Assembly: GCA_022702935.2 (NCBI GenBank)
Contig: JAKIML020000086.1
Coordinates: 1-59,204 of the forward strand
Direction of reading: 5' to 3'
Source of the DNA: Bacillota bacterium
GTDB lineage: Bacteria; Bacillota; Clostridia; DSM-8532
DNA length: 59,204 nucleotides
Positions 17,492-26,562 of this stretch are shown in pieces. Under the pieces are notes generated by a model. The model did no database searches. It was not told where the DNA came from and saw nothing but the letters and a program-made list of their open reading frames with translations. The position numbers and the translations under genes were made by a program. Within the stretch, counting starts at the first letter, position 1. Each line of letters starts with the position of its first letter.

Positions 17492-17876
17492 CGGTGCGGC
17501 TTACATAATCTCACCCAATACCAACCCCGAGGTGATTCGGTATACAAAGCAGCAGGGCCTTGTCTCCATTCCGGGCGCCATGACACCCTCCGAAATCCTC
17601 CAGGCCCATGACTGCGGCGCTGATTTTGTCAAGCTGTTTCCGGCAGCCACCCTGGGCTTGCGCTATGCCAAGGACATCATGGCACCCATCAGCCATGTGA
17701 AGCTTATTGCCACCGCCGGCATCACCGAGGAGAATTTCGGTCAGTTCCTGGACCTGGGCTTCGTGGGTGCCGGTATCAGCGGAAGACTCACCGAGAAGCG
17801 CCTGATTGAAGAGAAAAACTGGGATGAGCTGACCAAGCGGGCAGAGGCCTTTGCCCGGATTGCTCAGGGGAAATAA
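17490..17876 (+). pseudogene. eda: KDPG/KHG aldolase, 5'-truncated
   Basis: Coding homology begins at G-A-G-A-A-Y-I-I-S-P-N (base ~17487) and continues to a normal C-terminus. It includes the Schiff-base lysine motif F-V-K-L-F-P-A and the phosphate-binding end A-T-A-G-I-T. About 80-90 N-terminal residues of the usual ~210 are missing, including the catalytic Glu strand. An internal GTG at 17532 would give 114 residues. Intact Eda cleaves 2-keto-3-deoxy-6-phosphogluconate to pyruvate and glyceraldehyde-3-phosphate; this fragment probably does not. Confidence 0.83.
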
Positions 17877-17968
17877 TAAGCCCACAGCGGTTTTGGCAAA
17901 AATAGAAGAATAAATCCATGGAGAAAGGCAATACTATCCAGTAAATTATGGATTAGGAGTGTTTCAAA

Positions 17969-18529
17969 ATGGGTGTTAAAAACGCAATGACTGCGGACTT
18001 TCTCAGATCGGCCTATGGCGGCGAGAGTGCGGCGCACATGAGGTATCTTATCTGGGGAGAAGCAGCAGAAAAGGACGGATATCCGAACATCGGGAGACTC
18101 TTTAAGGCCATTGCCTATGCCGAGCAGGTCCATGCCACCAACCATTTCAACGTTATGAAGGACTTGGTGGGGGATGCCACGGTTACAGCAGGGGCCGTCT
18201 TTGGACGTACCAATGTGGTGGAGAACCTTCAGGGCGCGATCAATGGTGAGCTCCATGAAATAGAGCAAATGTATCCCGTGTATCTGGAAACGGCTAAGTT
18301 CCAGGAAGAAAAGGATGCGCAAAGGTCCTTCCGCTATGCGCTGGAGGCTGAAAAAATCCATGCAAAAATGTTCATGGATGCCCAGGCCAGGGCCAAGGAG
18401 GGCAAGGATATCGGGGATGAAACCGTCTATATATGCCCTGTCTGCGGATTTACCGAAAGCGGTGAAACCGTGGATTCTTGCCCGGTATGCGGAGCCAAGC
18501 GCGAGCTGTTCAAGGCCTTCCCCAAATGA
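17969..18529 (+). CDS. rubrerythrin
   Basis: Encodes 186 residues. A ferritin-like four-helix domain supplies diiron ligands (Glu19; Glu52 and His55 in E-Q-V-H; a second E-x-x-H pair, E-K-I-H, near 127-130). A C-terminal rubredoxin-like domain follows with C-P-V-C-G at 156-160 and 171-175. It reduces hydrogen peroxide in the cytoplasm of anaerobes using electrons from NAD(P)H through rubredoxin-type carriers. It is monocistronic, with a GGAG site and a strong terminator downstream. Confidence 0.94.
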   Translation: MGVKNAMTADFLRSAYGGESAAHMRYLIWGEAAEKDGYPNIGRLFKAIAYAEQVHATNHFNVMKDLVGDATVTAGAVFGRTNVVENLQGAINGELHEIEQMYPVYLETAKFQEEKDAQRSFRYALEAEKIHAKMFMDAQARAKEGKDIGDETVYICPVCGFTESGETVDSCPVCGAKRELFKAFPK

Positions 18530-18565
18530 GCCTGGTTATATAAAAGCTTTTTGTTCAGACACAAG

Positions 18566-18596
18566 AAAAAATGCACCCCGGGGGGTGCATTTTTTA
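18566..18596 (+). terminator. bidirectional terminator after rubrerythrin
   Basis: AAAAAATGCACCCC and its perfect complement GGGGTGCATTTTTT flank a GG loop. The A-run and T-run make it functional on both strands. Confidence 0.9.
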
Positions 18597-18686
18597 TGCT
18601 GTTTTTATCCGGCACTCTAAGGTGGCAAATCATGGGGCAAAAACATAGAATGCAACGGTATATCTATTCACAGGAGGGCATGTGCC

Positions 18687-19610
18687 ATGCTCTCAAACAC
18701 TGAATTCGTCAAACAGTCTTTGGGCCTGCATCTGTTTTTCGCAAGAATTATGAAGGAGCACTCCTTTTTCCTCGAGGTGGGGTTTACGCCGAGGGACGCC
18801 AGCTTTACCCAGCAGGCAGACGCTTTTCGCAGGGAATTTGACAGACTCTTGGGACAAGTTGTGGAAATCTCTAATGGTGTGGTCAATCCCGAGGTCCTTC
18901 AGTCAGGGGAGGTAGTCACTCCGTATACCTTGAATGCTGAACGGGCAACCACCTACTTTACGGGCATTCAAATACCCACCCAGCTGACCCGGGCTGAATT
19001 GGGCCTGGACGGCAGCGGCAGGATACCAGCCCATGCCATGCTGGAACGGCAGGTGACAGCGCTCAATCAGCGGGCCATAAGGCTTACCACATCCCTCATT
19101 CACTTCAAGGAGAACATTCTTACCAATGTGTTGGCCTGTAAGATGTTCACTGTCAATTACCCCTTGCTCATTACCCATATCATCCGTGAAGCAGAGCTCT
19201 ACCTCCAGCAACTCTTAAGGCTTCAGAGCAGGGATGCGCTGAACCTGGAGAGAAGAACCTATGAGATGGAGTTCTTCTGGAACCGGCAGATGGCCGAACA
19301 TGCCAAGTTTATTCGGGGGCTGCTTGACCCATCCGAAAACGACCTGATCCAGCAGGCGAACCTTTTTGGCAATGAGTTTGACCAATTAACGGTAAAGGCC
19401 AAGGCAGCCATGGATTTGACAGCACCTCTTGACGAGGTCACAGCCCAAAGCCTGAAGGCCACTGAGGAGCTTCGGAGCTTTAAAGCCCAGGGCACCCAGG
19501 GCATACTGGAATGCAAGGTGAAGTCCATCATCATTCCTTTACTGGGGGATCATGTGCTGCGTGAAGCCAACCATTATTTACGGCTGCTCAGGATGTTTGA
19601 AAGAGGATGA
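18687..19610 (+). CDS. DUF2935 domain protein
   Basis: Encodes 307 residues: two similar all-helical halves (about 1-145 and 185-305), each opening with an E-F/F-W...E-H pattern (M-K-E-H-S-F-F-L; R-Q-M-A-E-H-A-K-F-I-R-G-L-L). This is DUF2935, a ferritin-like-fold family common in Firmicutes, with conserved Glu/His that could bind metal. Its biochemical role is unknown. It is preceded by CAGGAGGG and followed by a terminator, so it is a single-gene unit. Confidence 0.85.
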   Translation: MLSNTEFVKQSLGLHLFFARIMKEHSFFLEVGFTPRDASFTQQADAFRREFDRLLGQVVEISNGVVNPEVLQSGEVVTPYTLNAERATTYFTGIQIPTQLTRAELGLDGSGRIPAHAMLERQVTALNQRAIRLTTSLIHFKENILTNVLACKMFTVNYPLLITHIIREAELYLQQLLRLQSRDALNLERRTYEMEFFWNRQMAEHAKFIRGLLDPSENDLIQQANLFGNEFDQLTVKAKAAMDLTAPLDEVTAQSLKATEELRSFKAQGTQGILECKVKSIIIPLLGDHVLREANHYLRLLRMFERG

Positions 19611-19617
19611 GGAGATG

Positions 19618-19663
19618 AAAAAAGAACTGTCCCCAGAACTAAAACTGGAGGCAGTTCTTTTTT
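19618..19663 (+). terminator. terminator / GAACTGTCCCC repeat
   Basis: AAAAAAGAACTG (19618-19629) pairs with CAGTTCTTTTTT (19652-19663) around a 22-bp loop that contains CCAG...CTGG. The sequence resembles the dispersed GAACxGTCCCC intergenic repeats seen in Clostridia. Confidence 0.7.
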
Positions 19664-19679
19664 ATTTCTGAATGTCCAT

Positions 19680-19705
19680 GGAATTTTTTAACTTTAAAAA
19701 ATTCC
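19680..19705. repeat. 11-bp inverted repeat upstream of sugar transporter
   Basis: GGAATTTTTTA and its exact complement TAAAAAATTCC flank ACTT. It lies ~130 bp before the ChvE-like gene. It may be a second terminator or an operator for the sugar-uptake operon; I cannot tell which. Confidence 0.45.
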
Positions 19706-19831
19706 AGATCGGTCGGACAGGTTTTTGAGCCGGCCAATAAATTACCCTTATCCGATAATTATCTCTATTTTGGTTTACTCTCCTCTGAAATAGAATGGCA
19801 TTGTTAAAATTAATATTTTGGAGGAATGCTT

Positions 19832-20920
19832 ATGGTAAAAAAGTCAATCGCGTTGGTACTGATACTGACCATGCTGGCCGTTCTTATCACCGGATGCGGC
19901 CAGGCCCAGTCTACCTCGGGTTCAGGCAAGCTCGTTGGCGTAACCATGCCCACCAAGTCCCTTCAGAGATGGAACGAGGACGGCGCCAATGTTAAGGCTG
20001 CTCTTGAGAAGAAGGGCTACAGAGTTGACCTTCAGTATGCCGACAACAAACAGGATGTGCAAAATAGCCAGATCGAGAACCAGATCACCATGGGCTGCGA
20101 TGTGCTCGTTATTGCATCCATTGACGGCGGCGCGCTGGGCGGCGTGCTTGAGCAGGCCAAGAAAGCCGGTATCCCCGTCATTGCTTATGACAGATTGATC
20201 ACAAATACCGATAAGTGCGACTACTATGCCACCTTTGACAACTACGGCGTGGGCAAGATGCAGGGTGAATTCATTGTCAGTGCCCTTCAGCTCGATAAGG
20301 GCGAAAAGGGACCCTTCACCATGGAAATCTTCGGCGGAGATCCCGGTGACAACAACGCCAAGCTGTTCTACCAGGGCGCTATGGATGTTCTTAATCCTTA
20401 CATAGACAGCGGTGTGCTCGTCATTAAGTCGGGTCAGACCCAATTCCCCGAACAGATTGCTATCACCAACTGGGAGTCCAAGGGCGCTCAGGACAGAATG
20501 GATAACCTTCTGACAGCATATTATGCAGACGATACCATCGATGTGGTTCTCTCTCCCAATGACAGTCTTGCACAGGGTATCGTTGCTTCCCTCAAGTCCG
20601 CAGGATATGGCTCTGCCTCCAAGCCTTACCCCATTCTCACCGGACAGGACTGCGACAAGATCAATGTTGGTCAGATCATTCGCGGCGAGCAATCCATGTC
20701 CATCTTTAAGGATACCAGAATACTTGCCGACCAGGTTATTGCCATGACCGACGCTATCCTCTCCGGACAGAAGGTTCCCACCAATGCAACCTATAACAAT
20801 GGTGTCATTGATGTGCCTTCCTTTAACTGCGAAATTAAGTTTGCAAACAAGGATAACTGGAAGGAGCTTTTGGTGGACAGCAAGTACTATAAGCTCTCGG
20901 ATATTCCCGATGCTCAGTAA
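19832..20920 (+). CDS. chvE: sugar ABC transporter substrate-binding lipoprotein (ChvE type)
   Basis: Encodes 362 residues from ATG 19832 (GGAGG at 19820). The lipobox L-I-T-G-C places the mature lipoprotein outside the membrane. The body is a type I periplasmic-binding fold: [31 protein letters not shown]. The Q-R-W and Y-D-R motifs are characteristic of the ChvE/multiple-monosaccharide class (xylose, arabinose, galactose and similar). The ATPase and permease genes follow, giving a complete importer. Confidence 0.9.
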   Translation: MVKKSIALVLILTMLAVLITGCGQAQSTSGSGKLVGVTMPTKSLQRWNEDGANVKAALEKKGYRVDLQYADNKQDVQNSQIENQITMGCDVLVIASIDGGALGGVLEQAKKAGIPVIAYDRLITNTDKCDYYATFDNYGVGKMQGEFIVSALQLDKGEKGPFTMEIFGGDPGDNNAKLFYQGAMDVLNPYIDSGVLVIKSGQTQFPEQIAITNWESKGAQDRMDNLLTAYYADDTIDVVLSPNDSLAQGIVASLKSAGYGSASKPYPILTGQDCDKINVGQIIRGEQSMSIFKDTRILADQVIAMTDAILSGQKVPTNATYNNGVIDVPSFNCEIKFANKDNWKELLVDSKYYKLSDIPDAQ

Positions 20921-21006
20921 TATGTAACAGGAGATGGCGGCAGCGTAGCTTCCGCCATCTCCGATCAAAATCCCTGAACAAAGCGTTGATGAAAAAGGAG
21001 CAGACC

Positions 21007-22542
21007 ATGCTGGAATATATCCTCGAAATGATTAATATTACGAAGGAATTCCCTGGTGTCACCGCTCTTAGCAATGTTAATTTTAAGGTTAAGAAGGGTG
21101 AAATCCATGCGCTGGTTGGGGAGAACGGGGCCGGTAAATCCACTCTGATGAGTGTTTTAAGCGGTATTTATCCCTATGGCTCCTATACCGGCAGTATCCT
21201 GTTTAAAGGGAAGGAGTGCCGGTTTCGCCATATCCGCGACAGCGAGGAGGCGGGTATTGCCATCATCCACCAGGAGCTGGCCCTCAGTCCCTACATGTCC
21301 ATTGCCGAGAACATTTTCTTAGGCAATGAGCGAGCCAAAAACGGTGTTATAGATTGGGACGAGACCAACAGGGAGGCCATTCGCCTCATGAAGCAGGTGG
21401 GCTTGAAGGATAAGCACACCACCAGAATAAAGGACTTGGGTGTGGGCAAGCAGCAGCTTGTGGAGATAGCCAAAGCTTTAGCTAAAAACTGTGAGCTGCT
21501 CATTCTGGATGAGCCTACGGCAGCCCTTAATGATGATGATTCCAACCATCTTCTGGACCTGCTGAAGCGGCTGAACCAGGAACACGGGCTGACCTGCATC
21601 ATGATCTCCCATAAACTCCATGAAGTCATCAGTATAGCCCACAGCATCACCGTGCTGCGGGATGGTAAAACCATTGAAACCCTGGACAATACCGAGCCCG
21701 TCAGTGAGAACCGCATTATCAGGGGCATGGTGGGCCGTGAGCTGACCGACCGTTTTCCCAAGCATGAGCCAAAGATAGGTGGGATAGGCTTCGAGATTAA
21801 GAATTGGACGGTCCATGACCCCCTCGATGAGGAACGGGTTGTTATCCATAATGTGAATATGTATTTCCGGAAAGGTGAGATAGTGGGGCTTGCAGGCCTG
21901 ATGGGCGCAGGCAGAACCGAACTTGCCATGAGCATCTTCGGCAGAGCTTACGGCAAGCGGATCAGCGGCACTCTCATCAAAGACGGCAAGGAGATAACCC
22001 TCAACAATATCGGACAGGCAATTGCCAACGGCATTGCCTATGTGACCGAGGATCGAAAGGGTGCCGGTTTAGTTCATATCATGGACATCAAGAAGAACAT
22101 TACCCTGGCCAATCTTAAAGCCATCACCAGGGGCAGCGTGATCAATGAGGATGAGGAAATCGTGGTAGGCAAGACTTATCGGGAGCGATTCAGTATTAAG
22201 TCCTCAGGGGTCTTTCAAAAGGCAGGAAACCTGTCGGGCGGCAATCAGCAGAAGGTGGTGCTCAGCAAGTGGATATTCGCGTCTCCCGATGTCCTCATAC
22301 TGGATGAGCCTACCCGGGGCATCGATGTGGGTGCCAAGTACGAGATTTATAAAATCATCCTGGAACTGGCCGATGCAGGAAAATGCATCATCATGATCTC
22401 ATCGGAGCTGCCTGAAATATTAGGGTTGACCGATCGCTTGTATATTATGAACGAAGGTCGCGTCGTGGGAGAAATGGAAACCAGCCAGGCGACCCAGGTG
22501 GATATCATGTCCACCATTATCAAAAGCTCAGGCGGACGATAG
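21007..22542 (+). CDS. mmsA: sugar ABC transporter ATP-binding protein (MmsA/GguA type)
   Basis: Encodes 511 residues with two fused ABC ATPase domains, as in RbsA/XylG-type sugar importers. The first has Walker [10 protein letters not shown] and signature L-G-V-G-K-Q-Q; the second has a degenerate Walker A (G-L-M-G-A-G-R-T) but an intact L-S-G-G-N-Q-Q and Walker [15 protein letters not shown] 21007 is preferred because AAGGAG lies 7 bp upstream; ATG 20989 is an alternative. It powers import with the neighbouring permease. Confidence 0.92.
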   Translation: MLEYILEMINITKEFPGVTALSNVNFKVKKGEIHALVGENGAGKSTLMSVLSGIYPYGSYTGSILFKGKECRFRHIRDSEEAGIAIIHQELALSPYMSIAENIFLGNERAKNGVIDWDETNREAIRLMKQVGLKDKHTTRIKDLGVGKQQLVEIAKALAKNCELLILDEPTAALNDDDSNHLLDLLKRLNQEHGLTCIMISHKLHEVISIAHSITVLRDGKTIETLDNTEPVSENRIIRGMVGRELTDRFPKHEPKIGGIGFEIKNWTVHDPLDEERVVIHNVNMYFRKGEIVGLAGLMGAGRTELAMSIFGRAYGKRISGTLIKDGKEITLNNIGQAIANGIAYVTEDRKGAGLVHIMDIKKNITLANLKAITRGSVINEDEEIVVGKTYRERFSIKSSGVFQKAGNLSGGNQQKVVLSKWIFASPDVLILDEPTRGIDVGAKYEIYKIILELADAGKCIIMISSELPEILGLTDRLYIMNEGRVVGEMETSQATQVDIMSTIIKSSGGR

Positions 22543-22553
22543 GGGGAATGGAT

Positions 22554-23777
22554 ATGAATAACATAAAGGATATTGTGAACCGTAATATACGACAATATGG
22601 CATGTTGTTTGCCCTGGTTGTCATTGTTATCTTCTTTGGCGTGGTCACTGGCGGCAGACTGATCTGGCCGCGCAATGTGTCCATGCTGGTGCGTCAGAAC
22701 GCCTATGTGCTGATTCTTGCCATAGGTATGATGTTCTGCATCCTTACAGGTGGTAATGTGGATCTTTCGGTGGGTTCCCTGGTGGCCCTGGTCAGCGCCA
22801 TGTCGGGTCTGACTTCCTATAATCTGGGGCTTCCCACAGGGCTGGCCATTCTGATCAGTGTTCTGACAGGCCTTTTGGCTGGTATATGGCAAGGCTTTTG
22901 GATCGCCTATGTCAAGGTTCCGCCGTTCATTACCACTCTGGCGGGTATGCTCATTTTCAGAGGCATTAATAATATCATACTGGATGGAAAAACCCTGCCC
23001 CTCACAGGTCTTTACATAACCATAGGCACGGGTTCTGTTCCCGATATTGCACCCCAAACCGTTCCTGACTTTTTACATATCGGTGATTTGCTGAAGCTTC
23101 AAAACAAGCCCGAGTATCTGAATATGACCATGCTGTTGGTGGGCCTCACCCTTTCCACCCTCTATGTGCTGTTCATTATCTTGAACCGAAAGAGCAAGAA
23201 AAAGCGCGGTTATGAAGTGGCTCCGCTCTGGTCGGTGGTAACAAAGGCTGTATCCTTCTTTATCGTCATTAATCTGTTTTCCTACTGGCTGGCCATGGAT
23301 GAAGGACTGCCCATCATGCTGATTCTGCTGGTGGCGCTCTATGCCATCTATACCTTCATAGCCACAAAGACCATCCCCGGCAGACATATCTACGCTATGG
23401 GCGGAAATCTGAAGGCTGCGGAGCTTTCGGGAATCAATACCCGAAGGATCATGTTCCTGGTCTATGCCAATATGGGTCTCTTAGCGGGTGTTGCTGGCGT
23501 GGTCACTGCAGGAAGATCCATGGCTGCCTCGCCCAATGTGGGCGCAAACTTTGAGTTGGATGCCATTGGTGCCTGCTTTATCGGCGGCGCTTCGGCATAC
23601 GGCGGCATAGGCACCATCTGGGGAGCTGTTGTGGGCGCCTTTATCATGGGTGTTATGAACAATGGCATGTCCATGATAGGTCTGGATGTATTTTTGCAGT
23701 CGGTGGCCAAAGGCCTGGTGGTTCTGCTGGCAGTGGCCTTTGATATGTATTCCAAGTCCAAATCAAGGCTCGGATAA
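22554..23777 (+). CDS. mmsB: sugar ABC transporter permease (MmsB/GguB type)
   Basis: Encodes 407 residues and about ten membrane helices. It carries the sugar-permease motif near residue 290 (G-N-L-K-A-A-E-L-S-G-I-N) that contacts the ATPase, and the N-V-D-L-S-V-G-S segment typical of XylH/RbsC-like permeases. The ~400-residue length with a central cytoplasmic insertion (K-S-K-K-K-R-G) matches GguB/MmsB. The start at 22554 follows AGGGGG 7 bp upstream. A tandem terminator follows the gene. Confidence 0.92.
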   Translation: MNNIKDIVNRNIRQYGMLFALVVIVIFFGVVTGGRLIWPRNVSMLVRQNAYVLILAIGMMFCILTGGNVDLSVGSLVALVSAMSGLTSYNLGLPTGLAILISVLTGLLAGIWQGFWIAYVKVPPFITTLAGMLIFRGINNIILDGKTLPLTGLYITIGTGSVPDIAPQTVPDFLHIGDLLKLQNKPEYLNMTMLLVGLTLSTLYVLFIILNRKSKKKRGYEVAPLWSVVTKAVSFFIVINLFSYWLAMDEGLPIMLILLVALYAIYTFIATKTIPGRHIYAMGGNLKAAELSGINTRRIMFLVYANMGLLAGVAGVVTAGRSMAASPNVGANFELDAIGACFIGGASAYGGIGTIWGAVVGAFIMGVMNNGMSMIGLDVFLQSVAKGLVVLLAVAFDMYSKSKSRLG

Positions 23778-23794
23778 CCCGAAAGTGGGGTAAT

Positions 23795-23860
23795 ATTTCC
23801 CCCTCAGATGGGGAAATTTTCATAAAAATCGCAAGGGCATATGCACCTTGTGATTTTTGC
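23795..23860 (+). terminator. tandem terminator after sugar importer operon
   Basis: The first hairpin is ATTTCCCC (23795-23802) with GGGGAAAT (23810-23817) followed by TTT. The second is AAAAATCGCAAGG with CCTTGTGATTTTT around GCATATGCA (about 23825-23859). The two together separate importer and sensor transcripts. Confidence 0.8.
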
Positions 23861-23966
23861 TTAATTTTTGTCACTTTGGAAGATTTACTGGATATGGATT
23901 GGTGGATGTGGTATAGTGGATGTGATTGACATGGATAGGTACAGTCCCGTTTTGGAGGGTAACAGA

Positions 23967-24968
23967 ATGAAGTGGTTGTATAAGACCTTACTTGCCCTTC
24001 TCTTTATAACCATGGTCACATCTGCTGGCCTGGCGGCATACTATTTCGGTCTGGTCAATCAGGTTTATGACAAGAGTACCCACAATATTTTCGGAGAACA
24101 GCCCAAATATCATTTCTCCTTAGTTCTTAATGCCGGTGATGATGATTACTGGCAGAGCTTTAAGGAAGGCGTCATTGAGGCCGGAAAGGTCTATCACGCA
24201 GCCATCGAGTACAATTCTGTCACTGATCCCCTCGATATGGATCAGGTCGTGGAATACATACATATCGCCAATAAGTCCAGAGTAGATGGAATCATCGTCA
24301 ACGGCGGCTATTCCTCTTCTTATTCGGAGGCCATCAACAAAGCCGCTGAATCAGGAATTCATATTGTGGTGGGCATGGTGGGGTCTGTTGACAATCAAAG
24401 GCTTTCCTATGTGGGCACCAACTTCTATGATTTCGGTGTGAAGGCGGCCAAGCTCATTTCTCAGGCATCCTCAAAAGCCTCACCGGTTAATCTGGCCGTT
24501 ATCCTTTCCCATGAGAGCGCCACGGATGATAAGACCATGGTGTCCCAGAACGACATACTCATGAGCGGCATGGCCAGTGTCATGGAAAGTGAGAAGAAAA
24601 TCAATCTCATAACAACCCTGTATAGAAACAGCCATCTTTTAGGGGCCGAGGATTTGACAAGGTGCATTCTGGCCGAGTACCCCAATGTGGATGTCATCTT
24701 TTGCACCAATGCCAAGGACACGGCGGCAGCAGCCCGGGTTATTGTGGAACGCAACCTGGTGGGTGAGGTTGTTGTTGTGGGAACGGGCCTGACCGATGAG
24801 ATCAAGCATTACATCAAAAAGGGAATTGTGTTCGGAGTGCTGGACAGAAATGGCTATAACGCCGGGTTTAAAAGTGTGGAGGTGCTGGCAGGGAGCGTTG
24901 CGGACTCCTTTCAATCCAGCTATATCAATATTCCCGCCGATATCTATACCGCTATCAACATAGAGTAG
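23967..24968 (+). CDS. membrane-anchored sugar-binding sensor protein (XylFII-like)
   Basis: Encodes 333 residues from ATG 23967 (GGAGGG site). A single N-terminal helix (about 5-28) without lipobox or clear cleavage site suggests a signal anchor. The rest is a type I periplasmic-binding fold: F-S-L-V-L-N-A-G-D-D-D-Y-W, G-I-I-V-N-G-G-Y, V-V-V-G-T-G-L. It lies 22 bp before a LytS/YesM-type kinase gene. The order binding protein-kinase-AraC regulator next to a sugar importer matches the XylFII-LytS-YesN xylose-sensing system described in Clostridium. I infer a sensory, not transport, role; the sugar is not proven. Confidence 0.8.
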   Translation: MKWLYKTLLALLFITMVTSAGLAAYYFGLVNQVYDKSTHNIFGEQPKYHFSLVLNAGDDDYWQSFKEGVIEAGKVYHAAIEYNSVTDPLDMDQVVEYIHIANKSRVDGIIVNGGYSSSYSEAINKAAESGIHIVVGMVGSVDNQRLSYVGTNFYDFGVKAAKLISQASSKASPVNLAVILSHESATDDKTMVSQNDILMSGMASVMESEKKINLITTLYRNSHLLGAEDLTRCILAEYPNVDVIFCTNAKDTAAAARVIVERNLVGEVVVVGTGLTDEIKHYIKKGIVFGVLDRNGYNAGFKSVEVLAGSVADSFQSSYINIPADIYTAINIE

Positions 24969-24990
24969 GATAATCAAAAGGGAAGATGTC

Positions 24991-26562
24991 ATGAGAAAAT
25001 TCTGGGGAAAGATGTTTAACAGCATAAAAACCAGGGTTATTGCAGTTTTTGTTCTGACCATGGTTCTTGCAGGAAGCACCAGTATCTTTATTTTGGGCCT
25101 GTCGAGCAATATCATCGAGAAAATGGATGATATGTTTGCCGATAATGTGGAGCTCAAAAGGTTTCTCAATGACTTGAACCAGGTCAGCACCAACCTGACC
25201 AATTATCTGGTGACCGCCGATTCTGAAAGCCTGCTTAACTATTACAGACATAAGGATCTCTTCCAGGACAGGGCTCAGAGTATGTTTCACGCCATGGGCG
25301 GCATATACAGCCAGAATGATCTCATTTACAAGGACATTGCCTATATGGTGGAGGCCTTTCTTCAGGAGACCGAGGAGGCCGTAAGAGCCAAGCGGATGGA
25401 TAATGCCGATGAGTACATGGCCAGATATGCTGAGGCCAACAGAATTTCCAAATATATACGGACTTATGCCGACCGTTTGAATCTGAATATATTGAACTCC
25501 AATACCACCCAGTACCTGGATATGTCCGAGCACCTTAATAAGCTGAGAACAGCCAATTTTGTGCTCATCATATCGGTGATTCTGCTCAACGTGCTGGTTC
25601 TTGCCTATCTGACCTATAACATGACCAAGCCCATTATTGCCCTGGCCAATTCGGCAGCAGAAATGTCCAGGGGTAATTTTGATGCGGAAGATGTGGAGGT
25701 CATCTCCCAGGATGAGCTGAGCATCATGGCCAATGCCTTCAACGAAATGAAGCACAGCATCAAAAACTATATCAGAGAATTGCATAACAAGGCCGATACC
25801 GAGTCAAAGCTTTTGGAACAGCAGATAGAGAATTTGAGAATGCAATCTCTGCTGGCCGATGCCGAGATGAAGGCACTGCAAATGCAGATTAATCCCCATT
25901 TTCTCTTTAATACCCTCAACGCAGGGCTCCAGCTTGCCATGATGGAAGGGGCCGAAAAAACCTCGGCCTTTCTTGATAATATGTCCAAGATCTTCAGATA
26001 CAATGTCAAGAGCCTTGACAGAAAGGTAATGCTCAGGGATGAACTGGATACCCTGAAGGCTTATGAAGCCCTTTTCTCGGTGCGCTTCGGGGACATTATC
26101 CAATTCTCCTACAATATTGACCCGAGCCTCCTGGAGCTGGAGGTGCCGCCGCTGATTATCCAGCCCCTGGTGGAGAACGCCACCATCCACGGCCTTGGGA
26201 ACCTGGAACGGGGAGGCAATATTGCCATATCCCTGTACAAGGAGGGCAACATGGCTCGAATCAGTGTTAAGGACAATGGCGTGGGGATGAATGAGGAGAC
26301 AAAAAAGAGGATTTTGGAAGGCCTTTGTACTGAAAACGAGATGGCCGGGCATATGACTGGAATAGGGCTGCACAATGTGGTGCAAAGGCTTAAGCTGTTC
26401 TTCTGCCATGAGGATGTGATTGAGGTTTACAGTGAGCCGGGCAGGGGCACTGAGATAGTCTTAAAGATTCCCTGTCCTGTACCGGCTCTGGTATCCATAG
26501 ATTCAAAGACACAAACTCCAATGACAGGTGGTGACCCTTATGTACAATCTGTTAGTCTGTGA
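24991..26562 (+). CDS. sensor histidine kinase, LytS/YesM type
   Basis: Encodes 523 residues. Membrane helices at ~15-37 and ~188-208 flank an extracytoplasmic helical sensor of ~150 residues. A HAMP linker (~209-262) and coiled coil follow, then the His-kinase domain with phospho-acceptor His303 in N-P-H-F-L-F-N and the ATP-binding N box (E-N-A-x-x-H-G), G1 (D-N-G-V-G-M) and G2 (G-I-G-L) boxes. It probably receives the signal from the binding protein encoded just upstream and phosphorylates the overlapping response regulator. Confidence 0.92.
   Translation: MRKFWGKMFNSIKTRVIAVFVLTMVLAGSTSIFILGLSSNIIEKMDDMFADNVELKRFLNDLNQVSTNLTNYLVTADSESLLNYYRHKDLFQDRAQSMFHAMGGIYSQNDLIYKDIAYMVEAFLQETEEAVRAKRMDNADEYMARYAEANRISKYIRTYADRLNLNILNSNTTQYLDMSEHLNKLRTANFVLIISVILLNVLVLAYLTYNMTKPIIALANSAAEMSRGNFDAEDVEVISQDELSIMANAFNEMKHSIKNYIRELHNKADTESKLLEQQIENLRMQSLLADAEMKALQMQINPHFLFNTLNAGLQLAMMEGAEKTSAFLDNMSKIFRYNVKSLDRKVMLRDELDTLKAYEALFSVRFGDIIQFSYNIDPSLLELEVPPLIIQPLVENATIHGLGNLERGGNIAISLYKEGNMARISVKDNGVGMNEETKKRILEGLCTENEMAGHMTGIGLHNVVQRLKLFFCHEDVIEVYSEPGRGTEIVLKIPCPVPALVSIDSKTQTPMTGGDPYVQSVSL

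Noticed and set aside
19922-20968. 348-codon minus-strand open frame
   Set aside because: Antisense shadow of the ChvE-like gene, with no start signal and no homologous pattern.
24955-25785. 276-codon minus-strand open frame
   Set aside because: Antisense shadow of the sensor kinase gene.
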